From JAABQT01 sp035459025 (GTDB lineage: Bacteria > Pseudomonadota > Gammaproteobacteria > Burkholderiales > SG8-39), in NCBI GenBank assembly GCA_035459025.1, contig DATHYT010000004.1, forward strand, positions 1 to 21,246: DNA of 21,246 nucleotides. Direction: 5' to 3'. Below are positions 1 to 8,031 of the stretch, piece by piece (the first letter of the stretch is position 1; each line of letters opens with the position of its first letter). Made by a program: the position numbers and the translations under genes. The notes beneath the pieces are model-generated. The model made no database searches and was not told the origin of the DNA. It worked only from the letters and a program-made list of their open reading frames with translations.

Positions 1-633
1 GACGGCACGCTCCTCGACACCGCCCCGGACCTTGCCGCGGCGGTGAACGCGATGCTCGCCGGGCAGGGGCTCAAGCCCCTGCCGGCGGCCGCGATCCGCG
101 ACTACATCGGCAAGGGCATTCCGCACCTGGTCGAGCGCTGCCTCGTCGAGGCCGGGCTGCCGCTCACCTGCGCGCAGCTCGAGCCGGCGCTGCGCGCCTT
201 CGGCGACCACTACCGGGCGTTCAACGGCAAATCGAGCCGGCCGTACCCGGGCGTCGTCGAAGGTCTGCAGCGGCTGCGCGCCGCGTCCCTGAAGCTCGCC
301 TGCGTCACCAACAAGGCGCGCACGTTCACGACGCCGCTGCTCGAGGCCACAGGCCTGGCGCCCCTTCTCGACGCGGTGGTGACGAGCGACGAGGTCGGCC
401 GGAGAAAGCCGCATCCGGAGCCCTACCTGCACGCCTGCAAGCTTCTGCAGGTCGCGCCGGAGGAAGCCGTGGTGATCGGGGATTCCGCCAACGATGCCGA
501 GGCCGGGCGCTCGGCGGGATGCCGCGTGCTCCTCGTGTCCTACGGCTACAGCGAGGGGCGCGATGTGCGCGAGCTGGGCGCGGACGCCATCGGGGCGGAA
601 TTTCGAGACGCCGTAGACCTGCTGCTAGGTTAA
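1..633 (+). CDS. gph: Phosphoglycolate phosphatase (HAD family), 5'-truncated by the window edge
   Basis: The reading frame is open from base 1 and begins inside HAD motif I: DGTLLDT is seen and the preceding FDLD is cut off. The remaining 210 residues carry motif II (CVTNKA), the motif III lysine (GRRKPHPEP) and motif IV (VIGDSANDAEAG), with a helical cap domain between motifs I and II. This is the set expected of a Mg-dependent HAD phosphatase. By family the protein hydrolyses 2-phosphoglycolate in the cytoplasm, a salvage step that is needed when RuBisCO is active, which fits an autotrophic sulfur oxidiser. The ATG at 43 is internal and is not the start. The gene ends with TAA at 631-633. 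Pyrophosphatase-type HADs (PpaX) look similar, so the substrate is inferred. Confidence 0.88.
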   Translation, partial: DGTLLDTAPDLAAAVNAMLAGQGLKPLPAAAIRDYIGKGIPHLVERCLVEAGLPLTCAQLEPALRAFGDHYRAFNGKSSRPYPGVVEGLQRLRAASLKLACVTNKARTFTTPLLEATGLAPLLDAVVTSDEVGRRKPHPEPYLHACKLLQVAPEEAVVIGDSANDAEAGRSAGCRVLLVSYGYSEGRDVRELGADAIGAEFRDAVDLLLG

Positions 634-727
634 TCCTTCCATAAGAAGTTTCTCTACAATCCGAGGCATGGCGTGTCCATGATCGGTGTTTTGCAGGGTA
701 ATCACCACGAAAGAGGAGACAGACAAG

Positions 728-1156
728 ATGAAAGCGACCCGCATTCTCGCCGCACTGCTGCTTGCTGCCGCCGCGCTCTCGCCGTTTGCCGTGCACGCCG
801 ACAAGGGCGGACGCCATCAAATCGTGATCCAGGTGACCGACAACGACCCGGCCAAGTGGAATCTCGCCCTCAACGTCGCGCAGAATCTGCAGCAGGCGTA
901 CGGCAAGGACAAGACCGACGTCGAAATCGTCGCCTACGGTCCGGGCCTCAACATGTTCAAGTCCGGTTCGACGGTCGCGAAGCGCCTGAACGCGGCGCAG
1001 GACGCAAGCGTGGCGCTCTACGCCTGCGAGAACACGATGCAGAAGATGAAGGTGACCACTGCGGATCTGCATCCCGGTTCCGTAGTTGCCCCGGGCGGCG
1101 GCGTCGTCCACGTCTTCAAGCGCCAGCGCGAGGGTTGGGACACCATCCGCCCGTAG
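728..1156 (+). CDS. Secreted DsrE-like protein (paralogue 1)
   Basis: This 142-residue protein has a clear Sec signal peptide: a basic start, a long Ala/Leu core and probable cleavage after AVHA at residue 24. A compact alpha/beta domain of the DsrE/DsrF-like superfamily follows. The only cysteine is C100, in ALYACENT, and the protein ends with a GGVVHVFKRQREGW-type tail resembling the SGV...LQ...GYAYL tail of the other three DsrE-like domains here. The ATG at 728 was chosen over an upstream in-frame start at 686 because AGAGGAG lies just before it and the signal peptide begins there. Cytoplasmic DsrE-family proteins carry sulfane sulfur on a conserved cysteine; a periplasmic persulfide-handling role is inferred. 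A TACAAT at 655-660 could be a -10 element, but no good -35 was seen. It converges with the DUF302 gene, leaving a 7-base gap. Confidence 0.82.
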   Translation: MKATRILAALLLAAAALSPFAVHADKGGRHQIVIQVTDNDPAKWNLALNVAQNLQQAYGKDKTDVEIVAYGPGLNMFKSGSTVAKRLNAAQDASVALYACENTMQKMKVTTADLHPGSVVAPGGGVVHVFKRQREGWDTIRP

Positions 1157-1163
1157 CCGGCGT

Positions 1164-1586
1164 CTAGCCTAGCCCGACGGCTTCCTTCGCGAGGCCGTCG
1201 AGCAGCGCGTCGACTTCCTTGAGCGCCGCCTGCGATGCGGCGCTGCCGTCCGGCCGCCACGGCCGCTGGTACGCCACATGCACCGTCCCGGGATCCTGCG
1301 CGGTCGCGTACACGATGATGCGGTACGGGCAGAACGCGGCGTTCGCAGGATCGGCCTCCATGGTCTTGCGGGAGAGTGCCGCGCTGCAGAAGACGAAGGC
1401 CTGCGCGTCCGCGTAGAGTTTCTTCGCCGAGCCCACGTCCTTGCCGGTGCGCTCGAGCATGCGGCCGACGAACGAATGGTAGTCAATGACCAGTCCGCGG
1501 CTCTCGATCGCGAGTTTCAGGTCGTCGCGCACATCCTCAAAGTTCGCTCGTTTGGAGTAACTTACGACCGGATGCGGATCTGCCAT
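1164..1586 (-). CDS. DUF302 family protein
   Basis: This 140-residue protein has no signal peptide or membrane segment. The pattern VVSYSKRANFEDVRDDLKLA near the N-terminus, followed by an FVGRMLERTG region, a central FVFCSAALSRKT stretch and FCPYRIIVY, is what I recognise as the DUF302 fold, a small alpha/beta domain of unknown biochemical function. DUF302 genes are common in sulfur-oxidising bacteria, often near sulfur-transfer proteins, so the placement beside a DsrE-like gene is typical but does not define a function. A strong GGGAGGGG ribosome-binding site precedes the ATG. Two cysteines (in FCS and FCP) could bind metal or sulfur, which is inference. It is divergent from the hydrolase-like gene, with 53 bases between the starts. 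Confidence 0.72.
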   Translation of the reverse strand: MADPHPVVSYSKRANFEDVRDDLKLAIESRGLVIDYHSFVGRMLERTGKDVGSAKKLYADAQAFVFCSAALSRKTMEADPANAAFCPYRIIVYATAQDPGTVHVAYQRPWRPDGSAASQAALKEVDALLDGLAKEAVGLG

Positions 1587-1639
1587 GGGCCCCTCCCAGT
1601 GATAGGTGGCCCAGCGTAGGCCCGCCGCCTGGAGGCATC

Positions 1640-2527
1640 ATGATCCGGATCAAACGCTGCGCCGCCGCACTGTGCCTTGCGCTCATCGCCGCGCCGGCCG
1701 CGGCCACCCACGAGCCCTGGGTCACCGAGCGCTTCCCGCAGGACGAGGCGAAGTGGTGGTGGGACGCCGAGTGGTGGGAGCGCGGCCGGATTCCCCAGAC
1801 GCCCGGCCACGAGGTGGCCTCGCGCCCGGCGAGCTATCGCAGCGGCGACGTGGAGGTCCCGGTCGAGATCCACGCGCCGAAGGGCGCCGGCCGCTTTCCG
1901 GTCGTCGTCTTCCTGCACGGCCGGCGCGGGATCGACCCGCTGACGCGCCTCGTGCCGCTGCGCCTCGCCGCGCGCGGCTTCACGGTGGTCGCGCCGGACC
2001 TCTACGCCGGTCGCTTCATCGCGCCCTTCCCCATCCGGCACGACGAGGCGCTGGAAGAGGACGCGGCGCGCGCGATCGACTTCGCGCTCGCGCTCCCGGA
2101 GGCGCGCGGCCAGGCGAAGACCTGCGTCGTTTCGCACACGCGCGGCGGCTATTACTCGCTCAAAGCCCTGGTGACCCACGGCCGCCAGGCGAAGACGGCG
2201 TGCTACGCCTCCTACTACCCGCACTGGCAGCACCCCGAGGCGCCCGAGCCCGAGCAGGTCTACCGCTACGCGCGCGAGGTCGAGGCGCTCGAAGTGCCGG
2301 TGCTCGTGTTCTTCGGCGAGCACGAGCAGTACCAGCGCGCGCGCCCGATCCTCGCGGGGATCGAGGCGCTGCAGAAAAAGGGCCGCGACGCGCGCGTCCT
2401 GGTCTACCCCGGCGTCGGCCGGGGGTTCGACTTCCGCCCTCGCGAAGTGCGCACCTTCGCCGACGACCTCGCCGCGCAGGACGCGATGCGCCGCACGGCG
2501 GAATTCATGAGGAGGCATCTGCCATGA
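1640..2527 (+). CDS. Secreted dienelactone-hydrolase-fold protein with a degenerate catalytic triad
   Basis: This 295-residue protein has a Sec signal peptide (cleavage probably near APAAA, residues 18-22) and then an alpha/beta-hydrolase domain of the dienelactone hydrolase type, with VVVFLHGRRG and TVVAPDLYAG segments. The nucleophile elbow, normally G-x-C/S-x-G-G, reads S-H-T167-R-G-G. The acid after strand 6 is E229 (FFGEHEQ) instead of Asp. The His position before GF is R261 (VGRGFDF). All three triad positions are therefore substituted, which suggests a non-catalytic or redirected protein; this is my reading by motif position. The ATG has GGAGG just upstream. The TGA overlaps the next gene's ATG by 4 bases (ATGA), so it is translationally coupled to the secreted DsrE-like protein and may act with it. 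Confidence 0.8.
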   Translation: MIRIKRCAAALCLALIAAPAAATHEPWVTERFPQDEAKWWWDAEWWERGRIPQTPGHEVASRPASYRSGDVEVPVEIHAPKGAGRFPVVVFLHGRRGIDPLTRLVPLRLAARGFTVVAPDLYAGRFIAPFPIRHDEALEEDAARAIDFALALPEARGQAKTCVVSHTRGGYYSLKALVTHGRQAKTACYASYYPHWQHPEAPEPEQVYRYAREVEALEVPVLVFFGEHEQYQRARPILAGIEALQKKGRDARVLVYPGVGRGFDFRPREVRTFADDLAAQDAMRRTAEFMRRHLP

Positions 2528-3000
2528 ACCCTGCACGGACGTTTCGCTGGCTCGCGCTCGCCGCGCTGCTCGCCAGCACCCAAGCCTTCGCCCAGGTCGC
2601 CAAGGTGGTCTGGCACGTGGACTTCGCGGACGCGCGGCGCCTGAGCGCGATGATCCAGAACGTGAACAACATGGTCACCACCTACCAGGGCAACCTCGAG
2701 GACTACGAGGTGCACGTCGTGTTCCTGGCGGGCGGCATCCGCTTCGTCACGACCGATCCCCTGAAGGGCACGCCGTTCGCCGAGGACGAGGCGTTCCGCA
2801 AGGCGCGCCCCGACCTGATCACGCGGCTGCAGCAGCTCAGAACGCTGCACCAGGTGAAGCTCGAGCTGTGCGAGATCACGCGCGAGCAGCTCAACCTGCC
2901 CAAGGACAAGATCATCGAGGGCGTGGCGCCGGTGCGCTCGGGCGTGGTGCGCATCGCCGAGCTGCAGGCGAAAGGCTACGCCTACCTCAAGGTGGAGTAG
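2524..3000 (+). CDS. Secreted DsrE-like protein (paralogue 2)
   Basis: This 158-residue protein starts with a Sec signal peptide (cleavage probably AFA|Q at residues 23-24). The mature part begins KVVWHVDFAD and continues through a Rossmann-like DsrE fold to LELCEIT, where C116 is the only cysteine. The C-terminus reads SGVVRIAELQAKGYAYL, the same tail as the anti-sigma and lipoprotein DsrE domains at the far end of the window. Compared with those, it carries a roughly 20-residue insertion in the middle (DPLKGTPFAEDEAF region). It overlaps the upstream hydrolase-like gene by 4 bases and so forms a two-gene operon with it. The stop lies 3 bases from the convergent soeC stop. A role in carrying or binding reactive sulfur in the periplasm is inferred from the superfamily. 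Confidence 0.85.
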   Translation: MNPARTFRWLALAALLASTQAFAQVAKVVWHVDFADARRLSAMIQNVNNMVTTYQGNLEDYEVHVVFLAGGIRFVTTDPLKGTPFAEDEAFRKARPDLITRLQQLRTLHQVKLELCEITREQLNLPKDKIIEGVAPVRSGVVRIAELQAKGYAYLKVE

Positions 3001-3003
3001 CCC

Positions 3004-3900
3004 TCAGGCGATCGCCTGGTAGTACAGGTTCTGCGGGTGCTTCGCTTCGGCGAAGAAGTACCAGCGCTCGGCGAGCAAGCCGGCGAACTGCAGAAGGAAC
3101 GCCGCGCCAGGCTGGCCGTAAAGGAGCAATAGCGCCGGCACCGGAAACACGAGCGCGAGCAGCGCCCAGCGCACCGCGCGCACCACCTCCTGCGGACGGC
3201 CGTGGAAGAACTCGCGCGTGTTGAACGAGCCGCCCATGGCGCCTTGAGCGATCTGCACGATGCGCGGGTGCTTCACGCCGATGGCGGTGGCGAGCGTGGA
3301 CTTCGGCCGCAGGCGCGTGTTGCGCGCGAGCGCGGCGAGCCGGCCGAGGTAGGCCGCGGCGCCCACGACGAGCGCGGCGATGACGTAGGGCCGCGCGAGC
3401 GGCGCGTGCAGCCAGGCGGCGAGCGCTGCGGCCAGCGTGAGGCCCGAGGCGCTGCCGAGCAGCGTGAAGTTGACGATCGTGAGCGGCGTACGCCATTCCT
3501 GCAGGAACGGCAGGCAGGCGTAGATCATCCCGGTGCAGATGAAGAGCGCGAGCGCGAGCACCGCCCCGGCCGCGCCGAGCGCGAGCGTCGGCTGGGCGAG
3601 CCAGTGCGCCGCCGCCCATGCCGCGACCGCCGCCATGAACGCGGGCAGCACGAGCACCTCGCGCGACAGCCACGAGCTGCGCCACCTCGCCGCCGAGCGC
3701 CACGCGCGCTCGGGACGCCCGAGATGAAAGAACGAGGCGAGAAGGCCGGCGCCGAGCAGCGCGAGCGATAGCGCGGCGCCCGCGACGAACAGGGTCGAGC
3801 CGCCGAGTCCGGCGAGCTCGGCGGCGTAGAGCGCGAGGTAAAGCCCCTGCCCCGCGCCGATCAGCGTCGTCAGCAGGAGCACCGACCAGGCGGGCCGCAT
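3004..3900 (-). CDS. soeC: Sulfite dehydrogenase membrane subunit SoeC (DmsC/NrfD-type anchor)
   Basis: This 298-residue, very hydrophobic protein has about eight predicted membrane helices, with no cofactor-binding cysteines. The pattern matches the DmsC-type anchor of complex iron-sulfur molybdoenzymes. Its role is to fix SoeAB to the inner face of the cytoplasmic membrane and pass electrons from sulfite oxidation to quinone. The ATG lies 3 bases after the soeB stop, so translation is probably coupled. The order soeA-soeB-soeC on one strand is the arrangement known from Allochromatium-type sulfur oxidisers. A tetrathionate, polysulfide or DMSO reductase anchor would look similar. The assignment rests on the SoeA sequence and the sulfur-oxidation neighbourhood. 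Confidence 0.83.
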   Translation of the reverse strand: MRPAWSVLLLTTLIGAGQGLYLALYAAELAGLGGSTLFVAGAALSLALLGAGLLASFFHLGRPERAWRSAARWRSSWLSREVLVLPAFMAAVAAWAAAHWLAQPTLALGAAGAVLALALFICTGMIYACLPFLQEWRTPLTIVNFTLLGSASGLTLAAALAAWLHAPLARPYVIAALVVGAAAYLGRLAALARNTRLRPKSTLATAIGVKHPRIVQIAQGAMGGSFNTREFFHGRPQEVVRAVRWALLALVFPVPALLLLYGQPGAAFLLQFAGLLAERWYFFAEAKHPQNLYYQAIA

Positions 3901-3903
3901 GGC

Positions 3904-4641
3904 TTACCAGCTCGTCACGTCGTCGAGCGCCGGCGCCTGCGGCGACGGCTGCGGCAGCAGGCCGTCGATCTTGCGCGGGTTGTCGTGGCGCTCGAGCTCG
4001 TCCGGGTGCAGGCGCTTCTCGGTCTTCCTGCGCGGCAGGTAGTGGTTGGCGGGGTGCGTGCCCCACTCGGGCATCAGCGCGTAGCCGCCCTGCTCGCGGA
4101 TCGCGCGCGAGGCTTGCGACTCGGGATCATGGATATCGCCGAACAGGCGCGCGCTGGTCGGGCAGGCGAGCACGCACGCGGGCTTGCGCTCGGCCTCCGG
4201 CAGCTGCGCATCGTAGATGCGATCGACGCACAGGGTGCACTTCTTCATCACCTTCTGCTGCCCGTCCACCTCGCGCGCGCCGTAGGGGCAGGCCCACGAG
4301 CAGTACTTGCAGCCGATGCACTTGTCGTAATCGACGAGGACGATGCCGTCCTCGGCGCGCTTGTACGACGCGCCCGTCGGGCACACCGGCACGCAGGGCG
4401 GATCTTCGCAATGCAGGCAGGACTTGGGGAAATGCACCGTCTCGGTCTTCGGGTATTCGCCGACCTCGAAGGTCTGCACGCGGTTGAAGAAGGTCCCTGT
4501 TGGATCGGCGCCGTACGGATTCTGGTCGGAGAGCGGCCCCGCCGCGCCTGCCGTGTTCCACTCCTTGCAGCTCGTCACGCAGGCGTGGCAGCCCACGCAC
4601 ACGTTGAGGTCGATCACCAGTGCGAGCTGTTTCGTCGTCAT
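3904..4641 (-). CDS. soeB: Sulfite dehydrogenase iron-sulfur subunit SoeB
   Basis: This 245-residue protein has four ferredoxin-type cysteine clusters in the order seen in DmsB/PsrB-type subunits: CVGCHACVTSC (C15, C18, C21, C25), CLHCEDPPCVPVCP, CIGCKYCSWACP, and a split CTLC...CVLACP. It should hold four [4Fe-4S] clusters and carry electrons from the molybdopterin subunit to SoeC. There is no signal peptide, which agrees with cytoplasmic SoeAB. The chosen ATG at 4641 overlaps the soeA stop (ATGA). A longer open frame that continues upstream through soeA in another phase is an artefact of high GC content. The C-terminal part after the last cluster (about 75 residues, with PRRKTEKRL and a proline-rich end) is typical of the longer SoeB-type proteins. 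Confidence 0.88.
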   Translation of the reverse strand: MTTKQLALVIDLNVCVGCHACVTSCKEWNTAGAAGPLSDQNPYGADPTGTFFNRVQTFEVGEYPKTETVHFPKSCLHCEDPPCVPVCPTGASYKRAEDGIVLVDYDKCIGCKYCSWACPYGAREVDGQQKVMKKCTLCVDRIYDAQLPEAERKPACVLACPTSARLFGDIHDPESQASRAIREQGGYALMPEWGTHPANHYLPRRKTEKRLHPDELERHDNPRKIDGLLPQPSPQAPALDDVTSW

Positions 4642-7427
4642 GCGGGGGAAATCCTCACGCGCACGTCGTACCAGCCGGCCTGCCCCGTGACCGGATCGGA
4701 GTTCGACGTGTCGCCGGGCAGGCGGTCGGAAATGAGCGAGTTCAGGATGAAGCCGCGGGTGAACTCGTTGGCGTCGGGCGCGAGGCCCCAGGCCCCCGGG
4801 GACTTGCCGATCGCGTTCCAGGTCCACACGGTGCCGGGCTCGACCGCCTCGCTGTGCCGCCCCATGCAGCGCACGCGCCCCCACTGCGACTCGACCCACA
4901 TCCAGTCGCCGTCGCCGATGCCGCTCGCCGCCGCCGTGCGCGGGTTGATGAACAGGTAGTTGTGCGCGTGGATCTGCCGCAGCCACGCGTTCTGCGAATC
5001 CCAGGAGTGGTACATGGCCATCGGCCGCTGCGTGATCGCGGCGAGCGGATACTTGTCGAGATCGGTGGCCTGCACCTCGAGCGGCGCGCTGTAAAAGGGC
5101 AGCGGGTCGAAGTGCGTCTCGACGCGCTGCGCAAGGTGCTCGGGCGGCCGGCGGCCGGGCCACTTGCCCTGCGCGGCGAGGCGAAAGCGCTGCAGCACCT
5201 CCGAGTACAGGTGCACCAGGATCGGCTCGCCCCAGCGCCGCAGCCGCATGCGCTGCGCCCACTCCATGTAGCCGCGGTTCCAGTTGCGCATGTAGCGGTA
5301 GGAAGGCGCCATCTCGTGCTTGAACACGCAGTTGTTCTTCGCGTACATCTCCCACTGCGCGGGGTTGGGCTCGCCGAGCATCGCCTTCGCGCCGTCGGCG
5401 CCGCGCCAGCCGGCCAGGAAACCCATGCCCGAGCCGGGCTCGGTCTCGTGGCGCACGATGAAGTCCGGGTAGTCGCGGTACTTGCGCCCGCCTTGCGCGT
5501 CGGTGAAGGCGGGGAGCTTCAGGCGGCTCGCGAGCTCGATCAGGACTTCCTGGAACGGCTTGCACTCGCCCTTGGGCGGCAGCACCGGCACGCGCACCGC
5601 GTCCACGGGGCCGTCGAATTCCGAGATCGGCCGGTCGAGCATCGACATCACGTCGTGGCGCTCGAGGTAGGTGGTGTCGGGGAGCACGAGGTCCGCGAAC
5701 GCCGTGGTCTCCGACTGGAACGCGTCGCACACGACGAGAAAGGGGATCTTGTACTCGCCGTCGGCGCCGCGGTCGTTCAGCATCCGGCGCACCTCGTCCG
5801 TGTTCATGGTCGAGTTCCACGCCATGTTGGCCATGAAGATCATCAGCGTGTCGAGCGGGTAGGGGTCGCCGCGCCAGGCGTTGGTGATCACGTTGTGCAT
5901 CAGGCCGTGCACCGAGAGCGGGTACTCCCAGGAAAAGCCCTTGTCGATGCGCACCGGGTTGCCCTCGGCGTCGACGAACAGGTCCTCGGGCGATCCCGGC
6001 CAGCCGAGCGCGAGCCCGGCGAGCGGCGTATTGGGCTGCACGCCCTCGGGGCCGGTGGGCGTCTTCGCCGAGGGCGGGATGGCGCGCGGGAACGGCGCCT
6101 TGTGGCGAAAGCCCCCGGGACGGTCGATGGTGCCCAGAAGGCTCATCAGGATGGCGAGCGAACGCACCGTGTGGAAGCCGTTCGAGTGCGCCGCCAGCCC
6201 GCGCATGGCGTGGAACGCCACCGGGTTGCCGGTCACCGACTGGTGTTCGTTGCCCCAGCAGTCGGTCCACGCGATCGGCAGCTCGATTCTCTCGTCGCGC
6301 GCGATCACGCCCATCTCGTGCGCCAGGCGCCGGATGGTCGCCGCCGGGATCCCGGTGATGCCCTCGGCCCACTCGGGCGTATGCGCCTGCAGGCGATCGG
6401 CGAGCAGCTGGAACGCGGGCCGCACGCGCGTGCCGTCGGCGAGCCGGTACGCGCCAAGCAGGCGCGGGTCCGCGCCCGGCGTGTGGCTGAGCACCGCGCG
6501 CTCGGAATGGCGGTCCCACCAGAGCTGGTTCTCGGGATACAGCGGGTTCTCGGGCTCGACATCCTCGTCCACGGCGAGCAGGCCGTGGCGCGGCGAGGCC
6601 GGGTCGGCGATCACGAGCTGTCCGCCGTTGGTGTAGCGCGCGACGAACTCGCGGTCGTACAGCCCCTGCGCGATGAGCTCGTGATTGAGCGCAAGCAGCA
6701 GCGCGCCGTCGGTGCCCGGGCGGATCGGCACCCATTCGTCGGCGATCGCCGAGTAGCCGGTGCGCACCGGGTTCACCGAGATGAAGCGCCCGCCGTCGCG
6801 CTTGAACTTCGAGATCGCGATCTTGAGCGGATTGGAGTGGTGATCCTCGGCGGTGCCGAGCATGACGAAGAGCCTGGCGCGCTCGAGGTCCGGGCCGCCG
6901 AACTCCCAGAACGAGCCGCCGATCGTGTAGATCATGCCGGCGGCCATGTTCACCGAGCAGAATCCCCCGTGCGCGGCGTAGTTGGGCGTGCCGAACTGGC
7001 GCGCAAACAGGCCGGTGAGCGCCTGCATCTGGTCGCGCCCGGTGAACAGCGCGAACTTCTTCGGGTCCGCGGCGCGGATCGCGCCCAGGCGCGTTTCCAG
7101 CATCGCGAACGCCTCGTCCCAGGAGATCGGCTCGAATTCGCCCGCGCCGCGCGCGGCGCCGGCCTTGCGCCGCAGCGGCCGCGTGAGGCGCGCGGGCGAG
7201 AGCTGCTTCATGATGCCGCTCGCGCCCTTGGCGCAGATCACGCCCTTGTTGAGCGGATGCTCGGGATTGCCGTCGATGTAGCGCAGCTCGCCGTCACGCA
7301 GGTGCACGCGGATGCCGCAGCGGCACGCGCACATGTAGCAGGTGGTGGTCTTGACCTCGGCGGACACGTCATGCGGATTGTCCGCCCGCCCCCGGGGCAC
7401 GGCAACGAGCAATACTGATCCTGCCAT
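4638..7427 (-). CDS. soeA: Sulfite dehydrogenase molybdopterin subunit SoeA
   Basis: This is a roughly 929-residue molybdopterin oxidoreductase of the DMSO-reductase family. The N-terminal [4Fe-4S] motif is C30-x2-C33-x3-C37 ... C65 (ICAKG). It is followed by KFALFTGRDQMQ, a HGGFCSVNMAAG segment whose Cys is a candidate Mo ligand, and the C-terminal cofactor-binding domain (YLFINPRTAAASGIGDGDW). The lack of a Tat motif supports a cytoplasmic enzyme. By homology it oxidises sulfite to sulfate and passes electrons through SoeB and SoeC to quinone. The start is uncertain. ATG at 7427 leaves 11 bases to the divergent metallophosphoesterase, while GTG at 7367, just before SAEVKTTTCYMC, fits the usual short N-terminus of SoeA. 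A still longer frame to 7559 runs over the neighbour and is unlikely. Confidence 0.87.
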   Translation of the reverse strand: MAGSVLLVAVPRGRADNPHDVSAEVKTTTCYMCACRCGIRVHLRDGELRYIDGNPEHPLNKGVICAKGASGIMKQLSPARLTRPLRRKAGAARGAGEFEPISWDEAFAMLETRLGAIRAADPKKFALFTGRDQMQALTGLFARQFGTPNYAAHGGFCSVNMAAGMIYTIGGSFWEFGGPDLERARLFVMLGTAEDHHSNPLKIAISKFKRDGGRFISVNPVRTGYSAIADEWVPIRPGTDGALLLALNHELIAQGLYDREFVARYTNGGQLVIADPASPRHGLLAVDEDVEPENPLYPENQLWWDRHSERAVLSHTPGADPRLLGAYRLADGTRVRPAFQLLADRLQAHTPEWAEGITGIPAATIRRLAHEMGVIARDERIELPIAWTDCWGNEHQSVTGNPVAFHAMRGLAAHSNGFHTVRSLAILMSLLGTIDRPGGFRHKAPFPRAIPPSAKTPTGPEGVQPNTPLAGLALGWPGSPEDLFVDAEGNPVRIDKGFSWEYPLSVHGLMHNVITNAWRGDPYPLDTLMIFMANMAWNSTMNTDEVRRMLNDRGADGEYKIPFLVVCDAFQSETTAFADLVLPDTTYLERHDVMSMLDRPISEFDGPVDAVRVPVLPPKGECKPFQEVLIELASRLKLPAFTDAQGGRKYRDYPDFIVRHETEPGSGMGFLAGWRGADGAKAMLGEPNPAQWEMYAKNNCVFKHEMAPSYRYMRNWNRGYMEWAQRMRLRRWGEPILVHLYSEVLQRFRLAAQGKWPGRRPPEHLAQRVETHFDPLPFYSAPLEVQATDLDKYPLAAITQRPMAMYHSWDSQNAWLRQIHAHNYLFINPRTAAASGIGDGDWMWVESQWGRVRCMGRHSEAVEPGTVWTWNAIGKSPGAWGLAPDANEFTRGFILNSLISDRLPGDTSNSDPVTGQAGWYDVRVRISPA

Positions 7428-7438
7428 AGAATGCGCGC

Positions 7439-7963
7439 GTGAAGATCTGCATCGTCTCCGACAGCCACGACCGCGCCGACGCGCTCGCGCGGGCGGTGCG
7501 CGAAGCGAAAGCCGCAGGCGCCGAGGCGGTGATCCACTGCGGCGACCTGATCGGGGCACAGACCGTGAAGCCGGCGCTCGCGGCCGGGCTGCCGGTGCAC
7601 CTCATCCACGGCAACAACATCGGCGACACGCAGGCGCTGCACCGCCAGTCGCGCATGAGCGGCGGGCAGCTGCAGTATCACGGGGCCGACGCGCGCCTCG
7701 AGCTCGGCAGCCGGCGCGTGTTCGTCGTGCACTACGACGACTACGGCTACGCCATGGCCTGCACCGGCGAGTGGGACCTGGTGTGCTGCGGGCACTCGCA
7801 CAAGGCCGAGGCGCGCGAGGTGACGGGCGTGAATGGCGGGCGCACCTGGCTCGTCAATCCCGGCACGGTCGCCGGCCTGTCGGCCCCGGCGACCTGGCTG
7901 CTGGGCGATCTCGCGTCGATGCGCTTCGAGATCCGCGCATTGAACGCCTCTATAAGCGCATAG
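7439..7963 (+). CDS. YfcE-type metallophosphoesterase
   Basis: This 174-residue protein uses a GTG start (7439-7441). It shows the full calcineurin-like metallophosphoesterase signature of the YfcE/MJ0936 group: D8-x-H10 (SDSHD), GD at 35-36 (HCGD), GNN at 58-60, H98 and GHSH at 118-121, then the NPGTV motif. These residues bind two metal ions (often Mn) and hydrolyse phosphodiesters; the physiological substrate of such proteins is generally unknown. It sits between soeA (divergent) and aprM (same strand). Upstream, TAGAAT at 7427-7432 resembles a -10 element lying so close to the GTG that the mRNA might be leaderless; no clear ribosome-binding site is seen. No sulfur-related role is evident from the sequence. 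Confidence 0.85.
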   Translation: MKICIVSDSHDRADALARAVREAKAAGAEAVIHCGDLIGAQTVKPALAAGLPVHLIHGNNIGDTQALHRQSRMSGGQLQYHGADARLELGSRRVFVVHYDDYGYAMACTGEWDLVCCGHSHKAEAREVTGVNGGRTWLVNPGTVAGLSAPATWLLGDLASMRFEIRALNASISA

Positions 7964-7999
7964 CGAACTCTAAGCCGGGCGCCTAGGGGCGGCGCTTAG
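7953..7999. promoter_or_regulatory. Inverted repeats upstream of aprM
   Basis: TAAGCGC (7953-7959) pairs with GCGCTTA (7992-7998), and CTAAGC (7970-7975) pairs with GCTTAG (7994-7999), so two left half-sites compete for one right half-site. The element starts in the last codons of the metallophosphoesterase gene and ends about 30 bases before the aprM ATG. A TAGAAT at 7997-8002 could serve as a -10 element, but no good -35 is visible. It could be an operator or an RNA hairpin. Only the repeat itself is observed. Confidence 0.35.
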
Positions 8000-8031
8000 A
8001 ATTCCCGCAGGGAAGCCGAGGAGGCGAAGTC

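Noticed and set aside
3904..6735. Very long minus-strand open frame of 943 codons spanning soeB and part of soeA
   Set aside because: Only its last 245 codons (soeB from 4641) have family motifs. The earlier part is arginine/alanine-rich readthrough of the wrong phase of soeA, caused by high GC content.
4620..7418. Plus-strand open frame of 932 codons antisense to soeA
   Set aside because: Its composition is Arg/Val/His-rich with no domain, and soeA on the other strand is a clear molybdoenzyme.
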